Below the pieces are notes generated by a model. The model had not been told where the DNA came from. It ran no database searches and was given only the letters and a program-made list of their open reading frames with translations. The position numbers were made by a program, and so were the translations under genes. Positions 19,105-29,555 of a stretch of 64,000 nucleotides of DNA are shown here, one piece after another. Position 1 is the stretch's first letter, and the number at the start of each line of letters is the position of its first letter. Source of the DNA: Alishewanella jeotgali KCTC 22429 (GTDB lineage Bacteria > Pseudomonadota > Gammaproteobacteria > Enterobacterales > Alteromonadaceae); contig NZ_AHTH01000055.1 in the NCBI RefSeq assembly GCF_000245735.1, positions 53,370 to 117,369 of the forward strand, in the 5' to 3' direction.

Positions 19105-19482
19105 GTGAAAAAGCAAAGACCAATAAATCTCGATTTATCGACTATCTCTCTACCTGCGACTGCCAAAGCTTCTATTCTGCACCGGGTTACTGGTGTGGCA
19201 ATGTTTTTCGCACTGCTGTTTGTGATTTGGGCATGGGCGACTTCATTGCAAAGCGCAGAAGGCTTTGACTACGTGAAGTCCTTGCTAAATTCACATTTAG
19301 CGAAATTTATCGCTTGGGGCACTATCACGGTACTGATTTACCACCTGTTGGGTGGCATTCGCCATATGATTATGGACCTGGGGCACTGGGAAGAACTGAA
19401 GTCCGGTAACCTGAGTGCAAATCTGACCATAGGTTTGTGGATTGTATTAGCCGTTTTAGCAGGAGTTTGGGTATGGTTCTGA
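19105..19482 (+). CDS. sdhC: Succinate dehydrogenase cytochrome b556 subunit SdhC
   Basis: SdhC is one of the two membrane anchors of complex II; it helps bind heme b and ubiquinone. The 125-residue form starts at a GTG and reads MKKQRPINLDLSTISLPATA, which matches the N-terminus of E. coli SdhC (VKKQRPVNLDL). A longer frame from 19063 adds 14 residues with no family support. ILHRVTGVAMFF holds the conserved Ser/His/Arg area, and HLLGGIRHMIMDLGHWEE carries the heme-ligand His. Three membrane helices are visible. The 3' end overlaps sdhD by 10 bases. Confidence 0.92.
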   Translation: MKKQRPINLDLSTISLPATAKASILHRVTGVAMFFALLFVIWAWATSLQSAEGFDYVKSLLNSHLAKFIAWGTITVLIYHLLGGIRHMIMDLGHWEELKSGNLSANLTIGLWIVLAVLAGVWVWF

Positions 19483-19820
19483 ATCAGGCAAGCCTGAAGC
19501 GCGATGGCGTTCAGGATTATGTTTCTCTGCGCGCGTCGGCTGTTGTGCTGGCGTTATATAGCTTGTTTATCCTGGGTTTCTTCCTGTTCACTCCCGAAGT
19601 GACCTTTGAAGTCTGGCATGCACTGTTTGCCAACCTCTTTGTAAAAGTATTTACCTTACTTGCCCTGATCTCTATCGCTATCCATACCCGTATCGGGTTA
19701 TGGCAGGTACTGACTGACTATGTCAAATGCGCTCGCTTACGCGCCGCATTGCAGTTTGTACTTTATGTGATTGCCTTCGCGTATGTGGCAGTAGGTTTAT
19801 TTGTGTTGTGGGGTGCTTAA
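19473..19820 (+). CDS. sdhD: Succinate dehydrogenase membrane anchor SdhD
   Basis: SdhD is the second membrane subunit of complex II, with 115 residues. MVLNQASLKRDGVQDYVSLR matches the E. coli N-terminus. Three membrane helices follow, and AIHTRIGLWQVLTDYVK holds the conserved heme-side His and the quinone-site Asp-Tyr pair. The ATG at 19473 is preceded by AGGAG inside the end of sdhC. A frame from 19437 is not supported. sdhA starts at the very next base after the stop. Confidence 0.94.
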   Translation: MVLNQASLKRDGVQDYVSLRASAVVLALYSLFILGFFLFTPEVTFEVWHALFANLFVKVFTLLALISIAIHTRIGLWQVLTDYVKCARLRAALQFVLYVIAFAYVAVGLFVLWGA

Positions 19821-21593
19821 GTGACTATTCCAGTAAGAGAATTTGATGCCATCGTTATTGGGGCCGGTGGTGCAGGTATGCGTGCGGCGTTACAGATCAC
19901 CCAGTCTGGTTTAACTTGCGCCTTATTGTCTAAAGTGTTTCCAACCCGTTCGCACACTGTATCTGCCCAGGGCGGTATTACGGTCGCACTGGGTAATTCC
20001 CACGAAGATAACTGGGAGTGGCACATGTTCGATACCGTTAAGGGTTCGGACTATATCGGTGACCAGGACGCCATTGAATATATGTGTAAGACCGGCCCGG
20101 AAGCTATTACCGAGCTGGAAAATATGGGCTTACCGTTCTCTCGTTTTGAAAACGGCCGCGTCTATCAGCGCCCATTTGGCGGTCAGTCGAAGAATTTTGG
20201 TGGTGAGCAGGCTGCCCGTACTGCTGCCGCTGCTGACCGTACTGGCCATGCACTGTTACACCTGCTGTATCAGCAAAACGTTAAAAACCGTACCCAGGTG
20301 TTCTCTGAGTGGTACGCGCTGGATCTGGTAAAGAATCAGGACGGTGCTGTAGTAGGTTGTACCGCTATCGATATCGAGACCGGTGAAATTGTTTACTTCA
20401 AAGCCAAAGCGACCGTATTAGCAACAGGTGGTGCCGGCCGTATTTACGCTTCGACGACGAATGCGCACATCAATACCGGTGACGGTGTTGGTATGGCCTT
20501 GCGTGCTGGTGTACCGCTGCAGGATATGGAAATGTGGCAATTCCACCCAACAGGTATTGCCGGCGCCGGTACCCTGGTTACTGAAGGTTGTCGTGGTGAA
20601 GGTGGCTATCTGCTGAATAAAGACGGCGAGCGCTTTATGGAGCGGTATGCACCAAACGCCAAAGACTTAGCCGGCCGTGACGTGGTAGCCCGCGCCATGA
20701 TGACCGAAATCCGTGAAGGCCGCGGTTGTGATGGTCCTTGGGGTGTCCATATCAAGCTGAAACTGGATCACTTAGGTGAAGAGGTTCTGGAAAGCCGTCT
20801 GCCAGGTATTTGTGAATTGTCACGTACTTTTGCGCACGTTGATCCGGTAAAAGAACCAATTCCGGTTATCCCAACCTGTCACTACATGATGGGTGGTATT
20901 CCAACCAACGTCCATGGTCAGGTGATTTCGCCAAAAGCTGACGGCTCAGAAGCGGTGGTGCCTGGCTTATTTGCCTGCGGTGAAATTGCTTGTGTATCGG
21001 TACATGGTGCTAACCGTTTAGGCGGTAACTCACTGTTAGACTTAGTGGTGTTTGGCCGTGCTACTGGCTTACACCTGGGCGAAGCGCTGGCTGCTACCGC
21101 AGAAGCCCGTGCCGCCTCTGCTGACGATATTGATGCTGCTCTGGCCCGCACCCGTCGATGGGAAGACAGCAAACCAGGTCAGGGTGAAGATCCGGTACAG
21201 ATTAAGAAAGACCTGCAAAACTGCATGCAACTTAACTTCTCGGTATTCCGTGAAGGTCAGGCGATGGCCGAAGGTCTGCAACAGTTAAAAGAAATCCGTG
21301 AGCGGCTGAAGTTTGCCCGTCTGGATGACAAGAGCTCAGATTTCAATACCCAGCGTATTGAATGTTTAGAGCTGGACAACCTGATGGAAACCGCTTACTC
21401 AACTGCGGTAGCAGCGAACTTCCGTACTGAAAGCCGTGGTGCCCATGCCCGTTTTGACTTCCCGGATCGTGATGATGAAAACTGGTTATGCCACAGTGTT
21501 TACACACCGGATACTGAATCTATGTTTAAGCGTAAAGTGAATCTGGAACCGAAGTTCCGTGAAGCTTTCCCGCCAAAAGCACGTAAGTACTAA
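19821..21593 (+). CDS. sdhA: Succinate dehydrogenase flavoprotein subunit SdhA
   Basis: SdhA carries covalent FAD and oxidises succinate to fumarate in complex II. The 590-residue protein starts at GTG. The FAD dinucleotide motif [13 protein letters not shown] is at residues 12-24, and the flavin-linked His is in [47 protein letters not shown] and [20 protein letters not shown] are active-site and FAD-binding signatures. It sits directly behind sdhD with no gap and 14 bases before sdhB. Confidence 0.98.
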   Translation: MTIPVREFDAIVIGAGGAGMRAALQITQSGLTCALLSKVFPTRSHTVSAQGGITVALGNSHEDNWEWHMFDTVKGSDYIGDQDAIEYMCKTGPEAITELENMGLPFSRFENGRVYQRPFGGQSKNFGGEQAARTAAAADRTGHALLHLLYQQNVKNRTQVFSEWYALDLVKNQDGAVVGCTAIDIETGEIVYFKAKATVLATGGAGRIYASTTNAHINTGDGVGMALRAGVPLQDMEMWQFHPTGIAGAGTLVTEGCRGEGGYLLNKDGERFMERYAPNAKDLAGRDVVARAMMTEIREGRGCDGPWGVHIKLKLDHLGEEVLESRLPGICELSRTFAHVDPVKEPIPVIPTCHYMMGGIPTNVHGQVISPKADGSEAVVPGLFACGEIACVSVHGANRLGGNSLLDLVVFGRATGLHLGEALAATAEARAASADDIDAALARTRRWEDSKPGQGEDPVQIKKDLQNCMQLNFSVFREGQAMAEGLQQLKEIRERLKFARLDDKSSDFNTQRIECLELDNLMETAYSTAVAANFRTESRGAHARFDFPDRDDENWLCHSVYTPDTESMFKRKVNLEPKFREAFPPKARKY

Positions 21594-21607
21594 GAGGGGC
21601 CACAACG

Positions 21608-22327
21608 ATGCAGAAGTTAGTATTTTCCATCTATCGTTATAACCCTGATGTCGACCAAGCGCCGCGCATGCAGGATTACACGCTGGATAACCCGGAAGGC
21701 CGGGATATGATGGTGCTGGATGCACTGTTAAAGTTAAAAGAGCAGGACCCTACCTTGTCGTTCCGTCGCAGCTGCCGTGAAGGTGTTTGCGGTTCAGATG
21801 GTCTGAACATGAACGGCAAAAACGGTCTGGCTTGTATTACGCCATTATCTGCCGTTGGTTTAAAAGGCGGCAAGATTGTATTGCGGCCACTGCCAGGTTT
21901 ACCGGTAATCCGCGATCTGGTGGTAGATATGAGCCAGTTCTACACCCAGTATGAGAAGGTAAAACCGTACCTGATCAACGACAGCAAGTTACCACCAGCG
22001 GGTGAGTTCCTGCAGTCGCCGGAAGAACGTGCTAAACTTGACGGCCTGTACGAATGTATTTTATGTGCTTGTTGTTCGACCTCTTGTCCGTCGTTCTGGT
22101 GGAACCCGGATAAGTTTATCGGCCCGGCTGGTTTACTGCATGCCTACCGCTTCCTGGCTGACAGTCGCGATACTGCGACTGAACAACGCTTAAATGATCT
22201 TGACGACGCTTTCAGCGTGTTCCGCTGCCACGGTATTATGAACTGTGTCAACGTCTGTCCAAAAGGACTGAACCCGACTAAAGCTATCGGACAGATCAAA
22301 TCGATGTTGTTAAACCGGGCGCTGTAA
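21608..22327 (+). CDS. sdhB: Succinate dehydrogenase iron-sulfur subunit SdhB
   Basis: SdhB passes electrons from FAD to ubiquinone through three Fe-S centres. The 239-residue protein has the [2Fe-2S] motif SCREGVCGSDGLNMNGKNG, with a later Cys. Two ferredoxin-like clusters follow: CILCACCSTSCP and CHGIMNCVNVCPKGLNP. The last codons and the stop form part of a terminator-like hairpin (22317-22340). Confidence 0.98.
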   Translation: MQKLVFSIYRYNPDVDQAPRMQDYTLDNPEGRDMMVLDALLKLKEQDPTLSFRRSCREGVCGSDGLNMNGKNGLACITPLSAVGLKGGKIVLRPLPGLPVIRDLVVDMSQFYTQYEKVKPYLINDSKLPPAGEFLQSPEERAKLDGLYECILCACCSTSCPSFWWNPDKFIGPAGLLHAYRFLADSRDTATEQRLNDLDDAFSVFRCHGIMNCVNVCPKGLNPTKAIGQIKSMLLNRAL

Positions 22328-22340
22328 TGCGCCCTTTTTT
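22317..22340 (+). terminator. Hairpin with T-run overlapping the sdhB stop
   Basis: GGGCGC (22317-22322), a 6-base loop holding the sdhB stop, GCGCCC (22329-22334) and six T. Ribosomes finishing sdhB would cover it, so it may act as a partial terminator. Confidence 0.7.
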
Positions 22341-22352
22341 AGTATTTAACTG

Positions 22353-22389
22353 AAACTGTCCGGGCTGCATGCAGCACGGCAGTTTTTTT
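22353..22389 (+). terminator. Second hairpin with T-run before sucA
   Basis: AAACTGTCCGGGCTGC pairs with GCAGCACGGCAGTT around the self-complementary GCTGCATGCAGC, with small bulges. Seven T follow. It lies 13 bases after the first hairpin. Confidence 0.7.
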
Positions 22390-22427
22390 GCTAATTTTTC
22401 CAGGTGCTCAGAAATAAGGGAAACTAA

Positions 22428-25238
22428 ATGCACGAAGGTGTAATGAAGGCGTGGTTAGAGTCTTCACATCTTGGCGGTGGCAACATGGCCTATGTGGATG
22501 AACTCTATGAATCCTACTTAGCAGAGCCCACCAGTGTTGGTGACGAATGGCGCGAATTTTTTGCCAAGTTACCAAAAATCGATGGGGTCGATCTCGAAAC
22601 CCGGCACAGTGATGTCCGGCAACAGTTTGCTGAACTGGCTAAAAACAAACACCGTGAAGTGGTGGTCGTCAATAGCGGCAGTGGTGCCGACAGCCGTCAG
22701 GTCAAAGTGCTGCAATTAATCAACTCCTATCGGTTCCGTGGTCACCAGCATGCCAATCTTGACCCGCTGAATTTATGGAAGCAACCCAGGGTACGTGACC
22801 TTGAATTGTCTTACCATGAACTGTCTGAAGCTGATTACGATACAGAGTTCCATGTTGGATCATTCGCAGCTGGTCAGGAAACGATGAAATTAGGCGATTT
22901 GCACAAAGCCCTGGAGCGCACTTATTGCGGCTCTATTGGTGCTGAGTATATGCACATCGTATCGACTGATGAAAAACGCTGGATCCAGCAACGTTTGGAG
23001 AGCATTCAGTCACAGCCTCGCTATGATAAAGCTACCAAGTTACAGATCTTAAAAGGTCTGGTTGCCGCTGATGGCCTGGAAAAATATTTAGGGTCAAAAT
23101 TCCCGGGTGCCAAACGCTTTGGTCTGGAAGGTGGCGATGCCATGATCCCGATGCTCAAAGCGATGATCCACCGTGCCGGTGAGCAGGGCGCACAGGACTC
23201 TGTTATCGGTATGGCACACCGTGGCCGCTTAAATACGCTGATCAACGTACTGGGTAAAAACCCGTCAAAATTATTTGACGAGTTCGCCGGTAAATACGAA
23301 GTGGTGGGTGCCGGTGACGTGAAATACCACATGGGTTTCTCGTCTGACTTTGAAACCAAAGGTGGTATCGTCCATTTAGCCCTGGCGTTTAACCCGTCGC
23401 ATCTGGAAATTGTTAACCCGGTAGTGTTAGGTTCAGTGCGCGCCCGCTTAGATCGTCGTGGTTGCACTGACGGCTCTTTAGCACTGCCAATTACTATTCA
23501 CGGTGACTCTGCGTTTGCCGGTCAGGGTGTGGTAGCCGAAACCTTTAACCTGTCGCAAACCCGTGCCTTTAAAGTGGGTGGCACCGTGCGGATCGTGATT
23601 AACAACCAGGTTGGCTTTACCACCTCTAACCCGGAAGACACGCGTTCTACACCTTACTGTACTGATATCGCTAAGATGGTACAGGCGCCAATTTTCCACG
23701 TTAACGGTGATGACCCGGAAGCCGTCGTATTTGTGGCACAACTTGCCGTAGATTACCGCAACACCTTTAAACGCGATGTGGTGATTGACCTGGTTTGTTA
23801 TCGTCGTAATGGCCACAACGAAGCGGATGAGCCGAATGCGACCCAACCGCTGATGTACCAGAAGATTAAGAAGCACCCGACGCCGCGTGAAATCTATGCC
23901 GAGAAACTGCAGTTAGAAGGCATTGTGACGGCGGACGAGGTTAAGGCGCTGATTGATGGTTATCGTGATGCCCTGGACAAAGGTGATTGCGTAGTAGAAG
24001 AACTGCGTCCTATGGCTCCTACTTCAGTTGATTGGACGCCATACCTGAATAAAGATTGGGATAGTCCTTACGACGCCAGTGTACCGGTGGAGAAACTGGT
24101 CGCGCTGGGTGAAAAAGCGATCCAGGTTCCAGCCGCACATGCTTTACAACGTCAGGTCGGTCGTGTTTACGAAGACCGCGCCCTGATGCTAAAAGGTGAG
24201 AAGAAAATCGATTGGGGCTTTGCTGAAATTCTGGCCTACGCTTCTACGGTTGCCGAAGGTAGCCGGGTGCGGATTGTTGGTCAGGATTCTGGTCGTGGTA
24301 CCTTCTTCCATCGCCATGCAGTACTGCACAGTCAAACTGATGCCAGCACTTATACGCCACTTGAGCATATTGACGAGAAACAGGGTGTGTTTCAGGTCTA
24401 TGACTCGGCGTTGTCTGAAGAAGCGGTATTGGCCTTTGAATATGGTTATGCCACCGCAGAACCTCGCGCCATGGTGATCTGGGAAGGTCAGTTTGGTGAC
24501 TTCGCCAACGGTGCCCAGGTGGTCATTGACCAGTTCTTAAGTTCAGGCGAGCAGAAGTGGGGTCGTCTCTGTGGTTTAACGCTGTTATTACCACACGGTT
24601 ACGAAGGCCAGGGCCCGGAGCACTCTTCAGCCCGTTTGGAGCGTTTCCTGCAACTGTGTGCCGACCACAATATGCAAGTCTGTGTGCCAACCACACCGGC
24701 TCAGGTATTTAATATGTTGCGTCGGCAGATGGTGCGGCCAATGCGCCGGCCATTGATCGTGATGTCGCCAAAATCGTTACTGCGTCACCCACTGGCAACC
24801 TCTACGCTGGAAGAGCTGGCGTCAGGCGTCTACCATAACGTGATTGGCGAGATTGACGAGCTGAACCCGGCCGATGTGAAACGCGTGGTGTTCTGTAGCG
24901 GTAAGGTGTACTACGAACTGCTGGAAGAGCGGCGTAAGCGCGAGCAGAAAGACGTGGCGATCATCCGGGTTGAGCAGCTGTATCCATTCCCGCATCAGGA
25001 AATGGCGCAAGCGCTGGCAGCCTATCAGCATGTCACCGATTTCGTCTGGTGTCAGGAAGAGCCGCAAAACCAGGGTGCCTGGTACTGCAGTCAGCACCAT
25101 TTCTGGGCTGCTATTCCGCAAGGCGCTAAGCTGACCTATGCCGGTCGTGAAGCTTCGTCTTCACCTGCTGTTGGTTACCTGTCGGTACATAACAAGCAGC
25201 AGCAAGCGCTGGTAAATGACGCCCTGACACTGAAATAA
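22428..25238 (+). CDS. sucA: 2-oxoglutarate dehydrogenase E1 component SucA
   Basis: SucA is the thiamine-diphosphate E1 subunit of the 2-oxoglutarate dehydrogenase complex, which turns 2-oxoglutarate into succinyl-CoA. The 936-residue length fits. KAWLESSHLGGGNMAYVDEL is the E2-binding N-terminus. GMAHRGRLNTLINVLGKNP and HGDSAFAGQGVVAETFNLSQ carry ThDP and active-site residues, and RRNGHNEADEP lies in the ThDP region. AAGGGAA precedes the ATG. It follows sdhB after two hairpins (about 100 bases) and precedes sucB. The E3 gene lpd is not in the window. Confidence 0.98.
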   Translation: MHEGVMKAWLESSHLGGGNMAYVDELYESYLAEPTSVGDEWREFFAKLPKIDGVDLETRHSDVRQQFAELAKNKHREVVVVNSGSGADSRQVKVLQLINSYRFRGHQHANLDPLNLWKQPRVRDLELSYHELSEADYDTEFHVGSFAAGQETMKLGDLHKALERTYCGSIGAEYMHIVSTDEKRWIQQRLESIQSQPRYDKATKLQILKGLVAADGLEKYLGSKFPGAKRFGLEGGDAMIPMLKAMIHRAGEQGAQDSVIGMAHRGRLNTLINVLGKNPSKLFDEFAGKYEVVGAGDVKYHMGFSSDFETKGGIVHLALAFNPSHLEIVNPVVLGSVRARLDRRGCTDGSLALPITIHGDSAFAGQGVVAETFNLSQTRAFKVGGTVRIVINNQVGFTTSNPEDTRSTPYCTDIAKMVQAPIFHVNGDDPEAVVFVAQLAVDYRNTFKRDVVIDLVCYRRNGHNEADEPNATQPLMYQKIKKHPTPREIYAEKLQLEGIVTADEVKALIDGYRDALDKGDCVVEELRPMAPTSVDWTPYLNKDWDSPYDASVPVEKLVALGEKAIQVPAAHALQRQVGRVYEDRALMLKGEKKIDWGFAEILAYASTVAEGSRVRIVGQDSGRGTFFHRHAVLHSQTDASTYTPLEHIDEKQGVFQVYDSALSEEAVLAFEYGYATAEPRAMVIWEGQFGDFANGAQVVIDQFLSSGEQKWGRLCGLTLLLPHGYEGQGPEHSSARLERFLQLCADHNMQVCVPTTPAQVFNMLRRQMVRPMRRPLIVMSPKSLLRHPLATSTLEELASGVYHNVIGEIDELNPADVKRVVFCSGKVYYELLEERRKREQKDVAIIRVEQLYPFPHQEMAQALAAYQHVTDFVWCQEEPQNQGAWYCSQHHFWAAIPQGAKLTYAGREASSSPAVGYLSVHNKQQQALVNDALTLK

Positions 25239-25248
25239 AACGCTTTGC

Positions 25249-25272
25249 AGCCCGCTGTGGCGGGCTGTTATA
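25249..25272 (+). terminator. Hairpin between sucA and sucB
   Basis: AGCCCGC-TGTG-GCGGGCT is a perfect 7-bp stem just past the sucA stop. Only GTTATAA follows, so it is a weak terminator or an mRNA-stabilising hairpin inside the operon. Confidence 0.4.
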
Positions 25273-25303
25273 ACTGATAAGACCAACCGTTAAAGGTGAA
25301 AAA

Positions 25304-26497
25304 GTGGAAATTAAAGTACCCGTATTACCGGAATCTGTTGCAGATGCAACTATCGCCACCTGGCACGTAAAAACCGGTGAAGCCGTAAGCCGTGATCAGG
25401 TATTAGTCGATATCGAAACCGACAAAGTTGTGCTGGAAGTCGTCGCTCAGGCCGATGGCGTGATGGGCGAGATCCTGCATGATGTTGGCGCCACTGTAAC
25501 TGCTGAGCAGGTCATTGGTAAGATGTCTGCCGGTGGTGCACCAGCTGCGAAAGCTGACGCACCAAAAGCAGAGACTGCACCAGCCGCCGCTGCGCCAGCT
25601 GCCAGCGATGACAGTGATGATGCCTTAAGCCCGTCAGTGCGTCGTTTAATTGCCGAAAAAGGTCTGGATGCCAGCAAAATCAAAGGCACCGGCAAAAACG
25701 GCCGTGTCACCAAAGAAGACGTTGAAAAATTCTTAGCCGGTGCACCTGCTAAAGCCGCTGCGCCTGCCGCTACCGCACCTGTGGTTGCTGCCGGTGACCG
25801 TAGCCAGAAACGCGTACCGATGACCCGTTTGCGTAAGACCATCGCGAACCGCTTACTGGAAGCGAAAAACTCTACCGCTATGTTAACGACGTTCAATGAA
25901 GTGAACATGAAGCCCATTATGGATCTGCGTAAGCAGTATCAGGACGTGTTTGAGAAGCGTCATGGTATCCGTTTAGGTTTTATGTCGTTCTATGTTAAAG
26001 CAGTTACCGAAGCCCTGAAACGCTTCCCGGAAGTGAATGCGGCGATCGATGGTGATGATATCGTTTATCACAACTACTTCGATGTCAGTATCGCGGTATC
26101 TACACCTCGTGGTCTGGTAACGCCAGTACTGCGTGACTGTGACAAGATGAATCTGGCCGAAATCGAAAAAGCGATTAAAGATCTGGCCATCAAAGGCCGT
26201 GATGGCAAGCTGGCGATGGACGACCTGATGGGCGGTAACTTCACTATCACTAACGGTGGTGTGTTCGGCTCTCTGATGTCTACGCCAATTATCAATCCAC
26301 CACAGTCCGCTATTTTGGGTATGCACAAGATCCAGGACCGCGTGATGGTGGTAGACGGTAAGATGGAAATTCTACCAATGATGTATCTGGCGCTGTCTTA
26401 CGACCACCGGATTATCGATGGTAAAGAGTCTGTGGGCTTCCTGGTTACTGTAAAAGAGTTACTGGAAGACCCAACCCGTATTCTGCTGGATATCTAA
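25304..26497 (+). CDS. sucB: 2-oxoglutarate dehydrogenase E2 (dihydrolipoyl succinyltransferase) SucB
   Basis: SucB forms the core of the 2-oxoglutarate dehydrogenase complex and moves the succinyl group to CoA. The 397-residue protein starts at GTG. The lipoyl domain has the modified lysine in [12 protein letters not shown] (Lys41). An Ala/Pro-rich linker spans about 80-105, and a second one about 148-165. Between them is the E3-binding domain ([20 protein letters not shown]). The catalytic domain ends with [16 protein letters not shown], with the active-site His and Asp. Confidence 0.97.
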   Translation: MEIKVPVLPESVADATIATWHVKTGEAVSRDQVLVDIETDKVVLEVVAQADGVMGEILHDVGATVTAEQVIGKMSAGGAPAAKADAPKAETAPAAAAPAASDDSDDALSPSVRRLIAEKGLDASKIKGTGKNGRVTKEDVEKFLAGAPAKAAAPAATAPVVAAGDRSQKRVPMTRLRKTIANRLLEAKNSTAMLTTFNEVNMKPIMDLRKQYQDVFEKRHGIRLGFMSFYVKAVTEALKRFPEVNAAIDGDDIVYHNYFDVSIAVSTPRGLVTPVLRDCDKMNLAEIEKAIKDLAIKGRDGKLAMDDLMGGNFTITNGGVFGSLMSTPIINPPQSAILGMHKIQDRVMVVDGKMEILPMMYLALSYDHRIIDGKESVGFLVTVKELLEDPTRILLDI

Positions 26498-26512
26498 GCG
26501 GTAAAAGCGGAT

Positions 26513-26544
26513 AAAAATGCTGTTGTTTGCGCAACAGCGTTTTT
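26513..26544 (+). terminator. Rho-independent terminator after sucB
   Basis: GCTGTTG (26519-26525) pairs with CAACAGC (26532-26538). The stem is flanked by AAAAA and TTTTT. It separates sucAB from sucCD. Confidence 0.8.
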
Positions 26545-26563
26545 AAATACATCGGGTTGGCGC

Positions 26564-26569
26564 TATAAT
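26564..26569 (+). promoter_or_regulatory. -10 element upstream of sucC
   Basis: A perfect TATAAT lies 67 bases before the sucC ATG and directly after the sucB terminator. No clear -35 is seen at the right spacing. Confidence 0.5.
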
Positions 26570-26636
26570 GCGCGCCGACCTAAACGACAGGCTGCGATAA
26601 CTGCAGCCTTCAATCAAAAATGAACGGAAAATAGCC

Positions 26637-27803
26637 ATGAATTTGCACGAGTATCAGGGTAAGCAACTGTTTGCCCAATATGGTTTGCCTGTATCTAAAG
26701 GCATCGCTGCAGCCACTGTAGAAGAAGCAGTTGCCGCAGCTGATCAGATCGGCGGCGATATGTTTGTTGTTAAGGCTCAGGTTCACGCTGGTGGCCGCGG
26801 TAAAGCGGGCGGCGTAAAGCTGGTCAAGAGCAAGGACGAAATTCGCGCCTTCGCAGAAAAATGGCTGGGTAAGAATCTGGTAACTTACCAGACAGACGAG
26901 AAAGGTCAGCCAGTTAGCCGTATTCTGGTAGAAACCTGTACTGATATCGCCAAAGAGCTGTATTTAGGTGCGGTAGTGGATCGCTCTTCACGCCGTATCG
27001 TGTTTATGGCCTCTACTGAAGGTGGCGTGGAAATTGAAAAAGTTGCCCACGAAACCCCGGAAAAAATCTTAAAAGCCACTGTTGACCCACTGGTTGGCGC
27101 TCAGCCATACCAAGGTCGTGAACTGGCATTCAAACTGGGCCTGGAAGGCAAGCAAGTTAACCAGTTTGTTAAAATCTTCTTAGGTTTAGCGAAACTGTTC
27201 CAGGATAAAGATCTGGCGCTGTTAGAAGTAAACCCACTGGTTATTACACCAGCCGGCGATCTGCACTGTTTAGATGCCAAGCTGGTTATCGATGGTAACG
27301 CCTTATACCGTCACCCGGATTTAAAAGCGATGCAGGATCCGTCACAGGAAGATCCTCGTGAAGCTCACGCGGCATCATGGGAACTGAACTATGTTGCTTT
27401 AGGTGGTGATATCGGTTGTATGGTTAACGGTGCCGGCTTAGCCATGGGTACCATGGACATCGTAAAATTACACGGTGGCCAACCAGCTAACTTCCTGGAC
27501 GTTGGCGGCGGCGCGACCAAAGAGCGCGTTGTAGAAGCATTCAAAATTATCCTGTCTGACGCTGCCGTTAAAGCAGTATTTATCAATATCTTCGGTGGTA
27601 TCGTGCGTTGTGACATGATCGCTGAAGGTGTGATCGGCGCCGTAAAAGAAGTTGGCGTTAAAGTACCGGTAGTCGTGCGGTTACAAGGTAACAACGCTGA
27701 ACTGGGCGCGAAGGTACTGTCAGAAAGTGGCCTGAACATTATTGCTGATACCGACTTAACTGGCGCTGCCCAGAAAGTGGTTGCAGCTGCGGCCAAGGCA
27801 TAA
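26637..27803 (+). CDS. sucC: Succinyl-CoA synthetase beta subunit SucC
   Basis: SucC is the nucleotide- and succinate-binding subunit of succinyl-CoA synthetase. The enzyme makes ATP or GTP from succinyl-CoA. The 388-residue protein has [20 protein letters not shown] at the N-terminus, [18 protein letters not shown] in the ATP-grasp domain, and [19 protein letters not shown] and [14 protein letters not shown] in the ligase domain. It follows its own terminator/promoter junction and precedes sucD by 10 bases. Confidence 0.98.
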   Translation: MNLHEYQGKQLFAQYGLPVSKGIAAATVEEAVAAADQIGGDMFVVKAQVHAGGRGKAGGVKLVKSKDEIRAFAEKWLGKNLVTYQTDEKGQPVSRILVETCTDIAKELYLGAVVDRSSRRIVFMASTEGGVEIEKVAHETPEKILKATVDPLVGAQPYQGRELAFKLGLEGKQVNQFVKIFLGLAKLFQDKDLALLEVNPLVITPAGDLHCLDAKLVIDGNALYRHPDLKAMQDPSQEDPREAHAASWELNYVALGGDIGCMVNGAGLAMGTMDIVKLHGGQPANFLDVGGGATKERVVEAFKIILSDAAVKAVFINIFGGIVRCDMIAEGVIGAVKEVGVKVPVVVRLQGNNAELGAKVLSESGLNIIADTDLTGAAQKVVAAAAKA

Positions 27804-27813
27804 GGGGTAAGCA

Positions 27814-28686
27814 ATGAGCGTTTTAATTAACAAAGACACCAAAGTAATTTGTCAGGGTTTCACTGGCGCCCAGGGTACTTTCCACTCTGAGCAAGCTATT
27901 GCTTACGGTACCAAAATGGTTGGCGGTGTAACACCGGGTAAAGGCGGTCAAACGCATTTAGGTCTGCCAGTGTTTAACACGGTAAAAGAAGCGGTTGACG
28001 CCACTGGCGCAGAAGCTTCTGTGATCTATGTACCAGCACCATTCTGTAAGGATTCTATCCTGGAAGCAGCTAACGCCGGTATCAAACTGATCGTCTGTAT
28101 CACTGAAGGTATCCCGACGTTAGATATGCTGGATGCCAAAGTAAAATGTGACGAATTAGGCGTACGCTTAATCGGCCCGAACTGCCCAGGCGTCATCACG
28201 CCAGGTGAATGTAAGATTGGTATTATGCCAGGCCACATTCACAAGCCAGGTAAAGTCGGTATCGTGTCACGTTCAGGCACCCTGACTTATGAAGCCGTTA
28301 AGCAAACCACTGATTACGGTTTTGGTCAGTCTACCTGTGTTGGTATCGGTGGTGACCCAATCCCGGGTTCTAACTTTATCGATATTCTGAAGTTATTCCA
28401 GGAAGATCCTCAAACTGAAGCCATCGTGATGATCGGTGAAATCGGTGGTTCTGCTGAAGAAGAAGCTGCAGCTTACATCAAAGCACACGTCACTAAGCCA
28501 GTGGTATCTTATATTGCCGGTGTCACTGCACCTGCTGGTAAGCGCATGGGCCATGCTGGCGCCATCATCTCTGGTGGTAAAGGTACTGCTGATGAGAAAT
28601 TTGCTGCGTTAGAAGACGCTGGTGTAAAAACCGTGAAGAGCTTAGCCGATATCGGTAAAGCCCTGAAAGAGCTGACTGGCTGGTAA
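27814..28686 (+). CDS. sucD: Succinyl-CoA synthetase alpha subunit SucD
   Basis: SucD binds CoA and carries the phosphohistidine of succinyl-CoA synthetase. The 290-residue protein has [20 protein letters not shown] for CoA binding, [20 protein letters not shown], and the active-site His in [20 protein letters not shown]. It lies 10 bases behind sucC and is followed by a strong terminator. Confidence 0.98.
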   Translation: MSVLINKDTKVICQGFTGAQGTFHSEQAIAYGTKMVGGVTPGKGGQTHLGLPVFNTVKEAVDATGAEASVIYVPAPFCKDSILEAANAGIKLIVCITEGIPTLDMLDAKVKCDELGVRLIGPNCPGVITPGECKIGIMPGHIHKPGKVGIVSRSGTLTYEAVKQTTDYGFGQSTCVGIGGDPIPGSNFIDILKLFQEDPQTEAIVMIGEIGGSAEEEAAAYIKAHVTKPVVSYIAGVTAPAGKRMGHAGAIISGGKGTADEKFAALEDAGVKTVKSLADIGKALKELTGW

Positions 28687-28706
28687 GCTATTACTGTGTT
28701 AGTCTG

Positions 28707-28736
28707 AAAACCCGCTCATCTGAGCGGGTTTTTTTG
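28707..28736 (+). terminator. Rho-independent terminator after sucD
   Basis: AAACCCGCTC-ATCT-GAGCGGGTTT with seven or more T. It closes the sucCD unit. Confidence 0.95.
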
Positions 28737-28757
28737 TTAATGAATTTAGGTAATCCG

Positions 28758-29555
28758 ATGCTTTGGCAAGATTTAACCCGGCTGAATCGCTACGAGCGAT
28801 ACTGGTTAGCCGTGTTCTTACTGATTATTACGCTCAGTACGCTCTGGTTTAGCAGTACGGGCACTGATTGGCAAAGCTGGCGTTCAATTACACTGAACTG
28901 GCTGATCAGCCCGCTGAGTGCTATCAGCGGCGTGCTTTGCGTGGTGATGGTGGCCAAAGGCTTACTGTCAAACTGGATTTGGGGCCTAATCAGTGCCAGC
29001 AGCTACGGCCTGATTGCCTGGACCTCAGGCTATTATGGTGACTGGTTATTAAATTGGTTTTACTTTTTACCGGCACAATTCTTTATTTATTATAGTTGGC
29101 GCCATCAGTTACACAGTGAAACCCGACAGGTCAGGGTGCGGCGTCTCGGTTGGCATTGGTGTTGGGTGCTGTTACTGGTAGGGTTTGGTATTACAGCCTT
29201 AGCGCAAATGCTCAATGGCCTGGATGGCTTTATCAGTGACGCGTTAAAGCGCAACTCTGCGGTCTATGATAGCCTGCAGACGTTGACGGGTTTTGGCCTG
29301 AGTGGCCCTTTACTGGATGCCAGCACGGTGGTACTGCAAATTACCGCACAATTGTTAATGATCCGGATGTTTGCTGCGCAGTGGCCATTCTGGATAGCCA
29401 CCAATGTGCTGACCATCTTTGCCTGGAGTCTGGTGCTGTTAACCACGCCGGACTCAGCGCCTTATGCGGTTCCTACCTTATTAATGTGGATCGCCTTTTT
29501 AGTTAATTCAGTATATGGTGCCGTTAGCTGGCATCGTGGAGCGAAAGCAGCGTGA
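28758..29555 (+). CDS. pnuC: Nicotinamide riboside transporter PnuC
   Basis: PnuC imports nicotinamide riboside for NAD salvage by facilitated diffusion. The 265-residue protein is strongly hydrophobic, with about seven helices. GLLSNWIWGLISASSYGLIA and NWFYFLPAQFFIYYSWRHQ are the conserved family segments. I chose the ATG at 28758 because AGGT lies 6 bases upstream; in-frame ATG 28740 and TTG 28734 sit in the T-run of the sucD terminator. It overlaps nadR by 4 bases (GTGA). The riboside it imports is the substrate of the next gene's kinase domain. Confidence 0.93.
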   Translation: MLWQDLTRLNRYERYWLAVFLLIITLSTLWFSSTGTDWQSWRSITLNWLISPLSAISGVLCVVMVAKGLLSNWIWGLISASSYGLIAWTSGYYGDWLLNWFYFLPAQFFIYYSWRHQLHSETRQVRVRRLGWHWCWVLLLVGFGITALAQMLNGLDGFISDALKRNSAVYDSLQTLTGFGLSGPLLDASTVVLQITAQLLMIRMFAAQWPFWIATNVLTIFAWSLVLLTTPDSAPYAVPTLLMWIAFLVNSVYGAVSWHRGAKAA

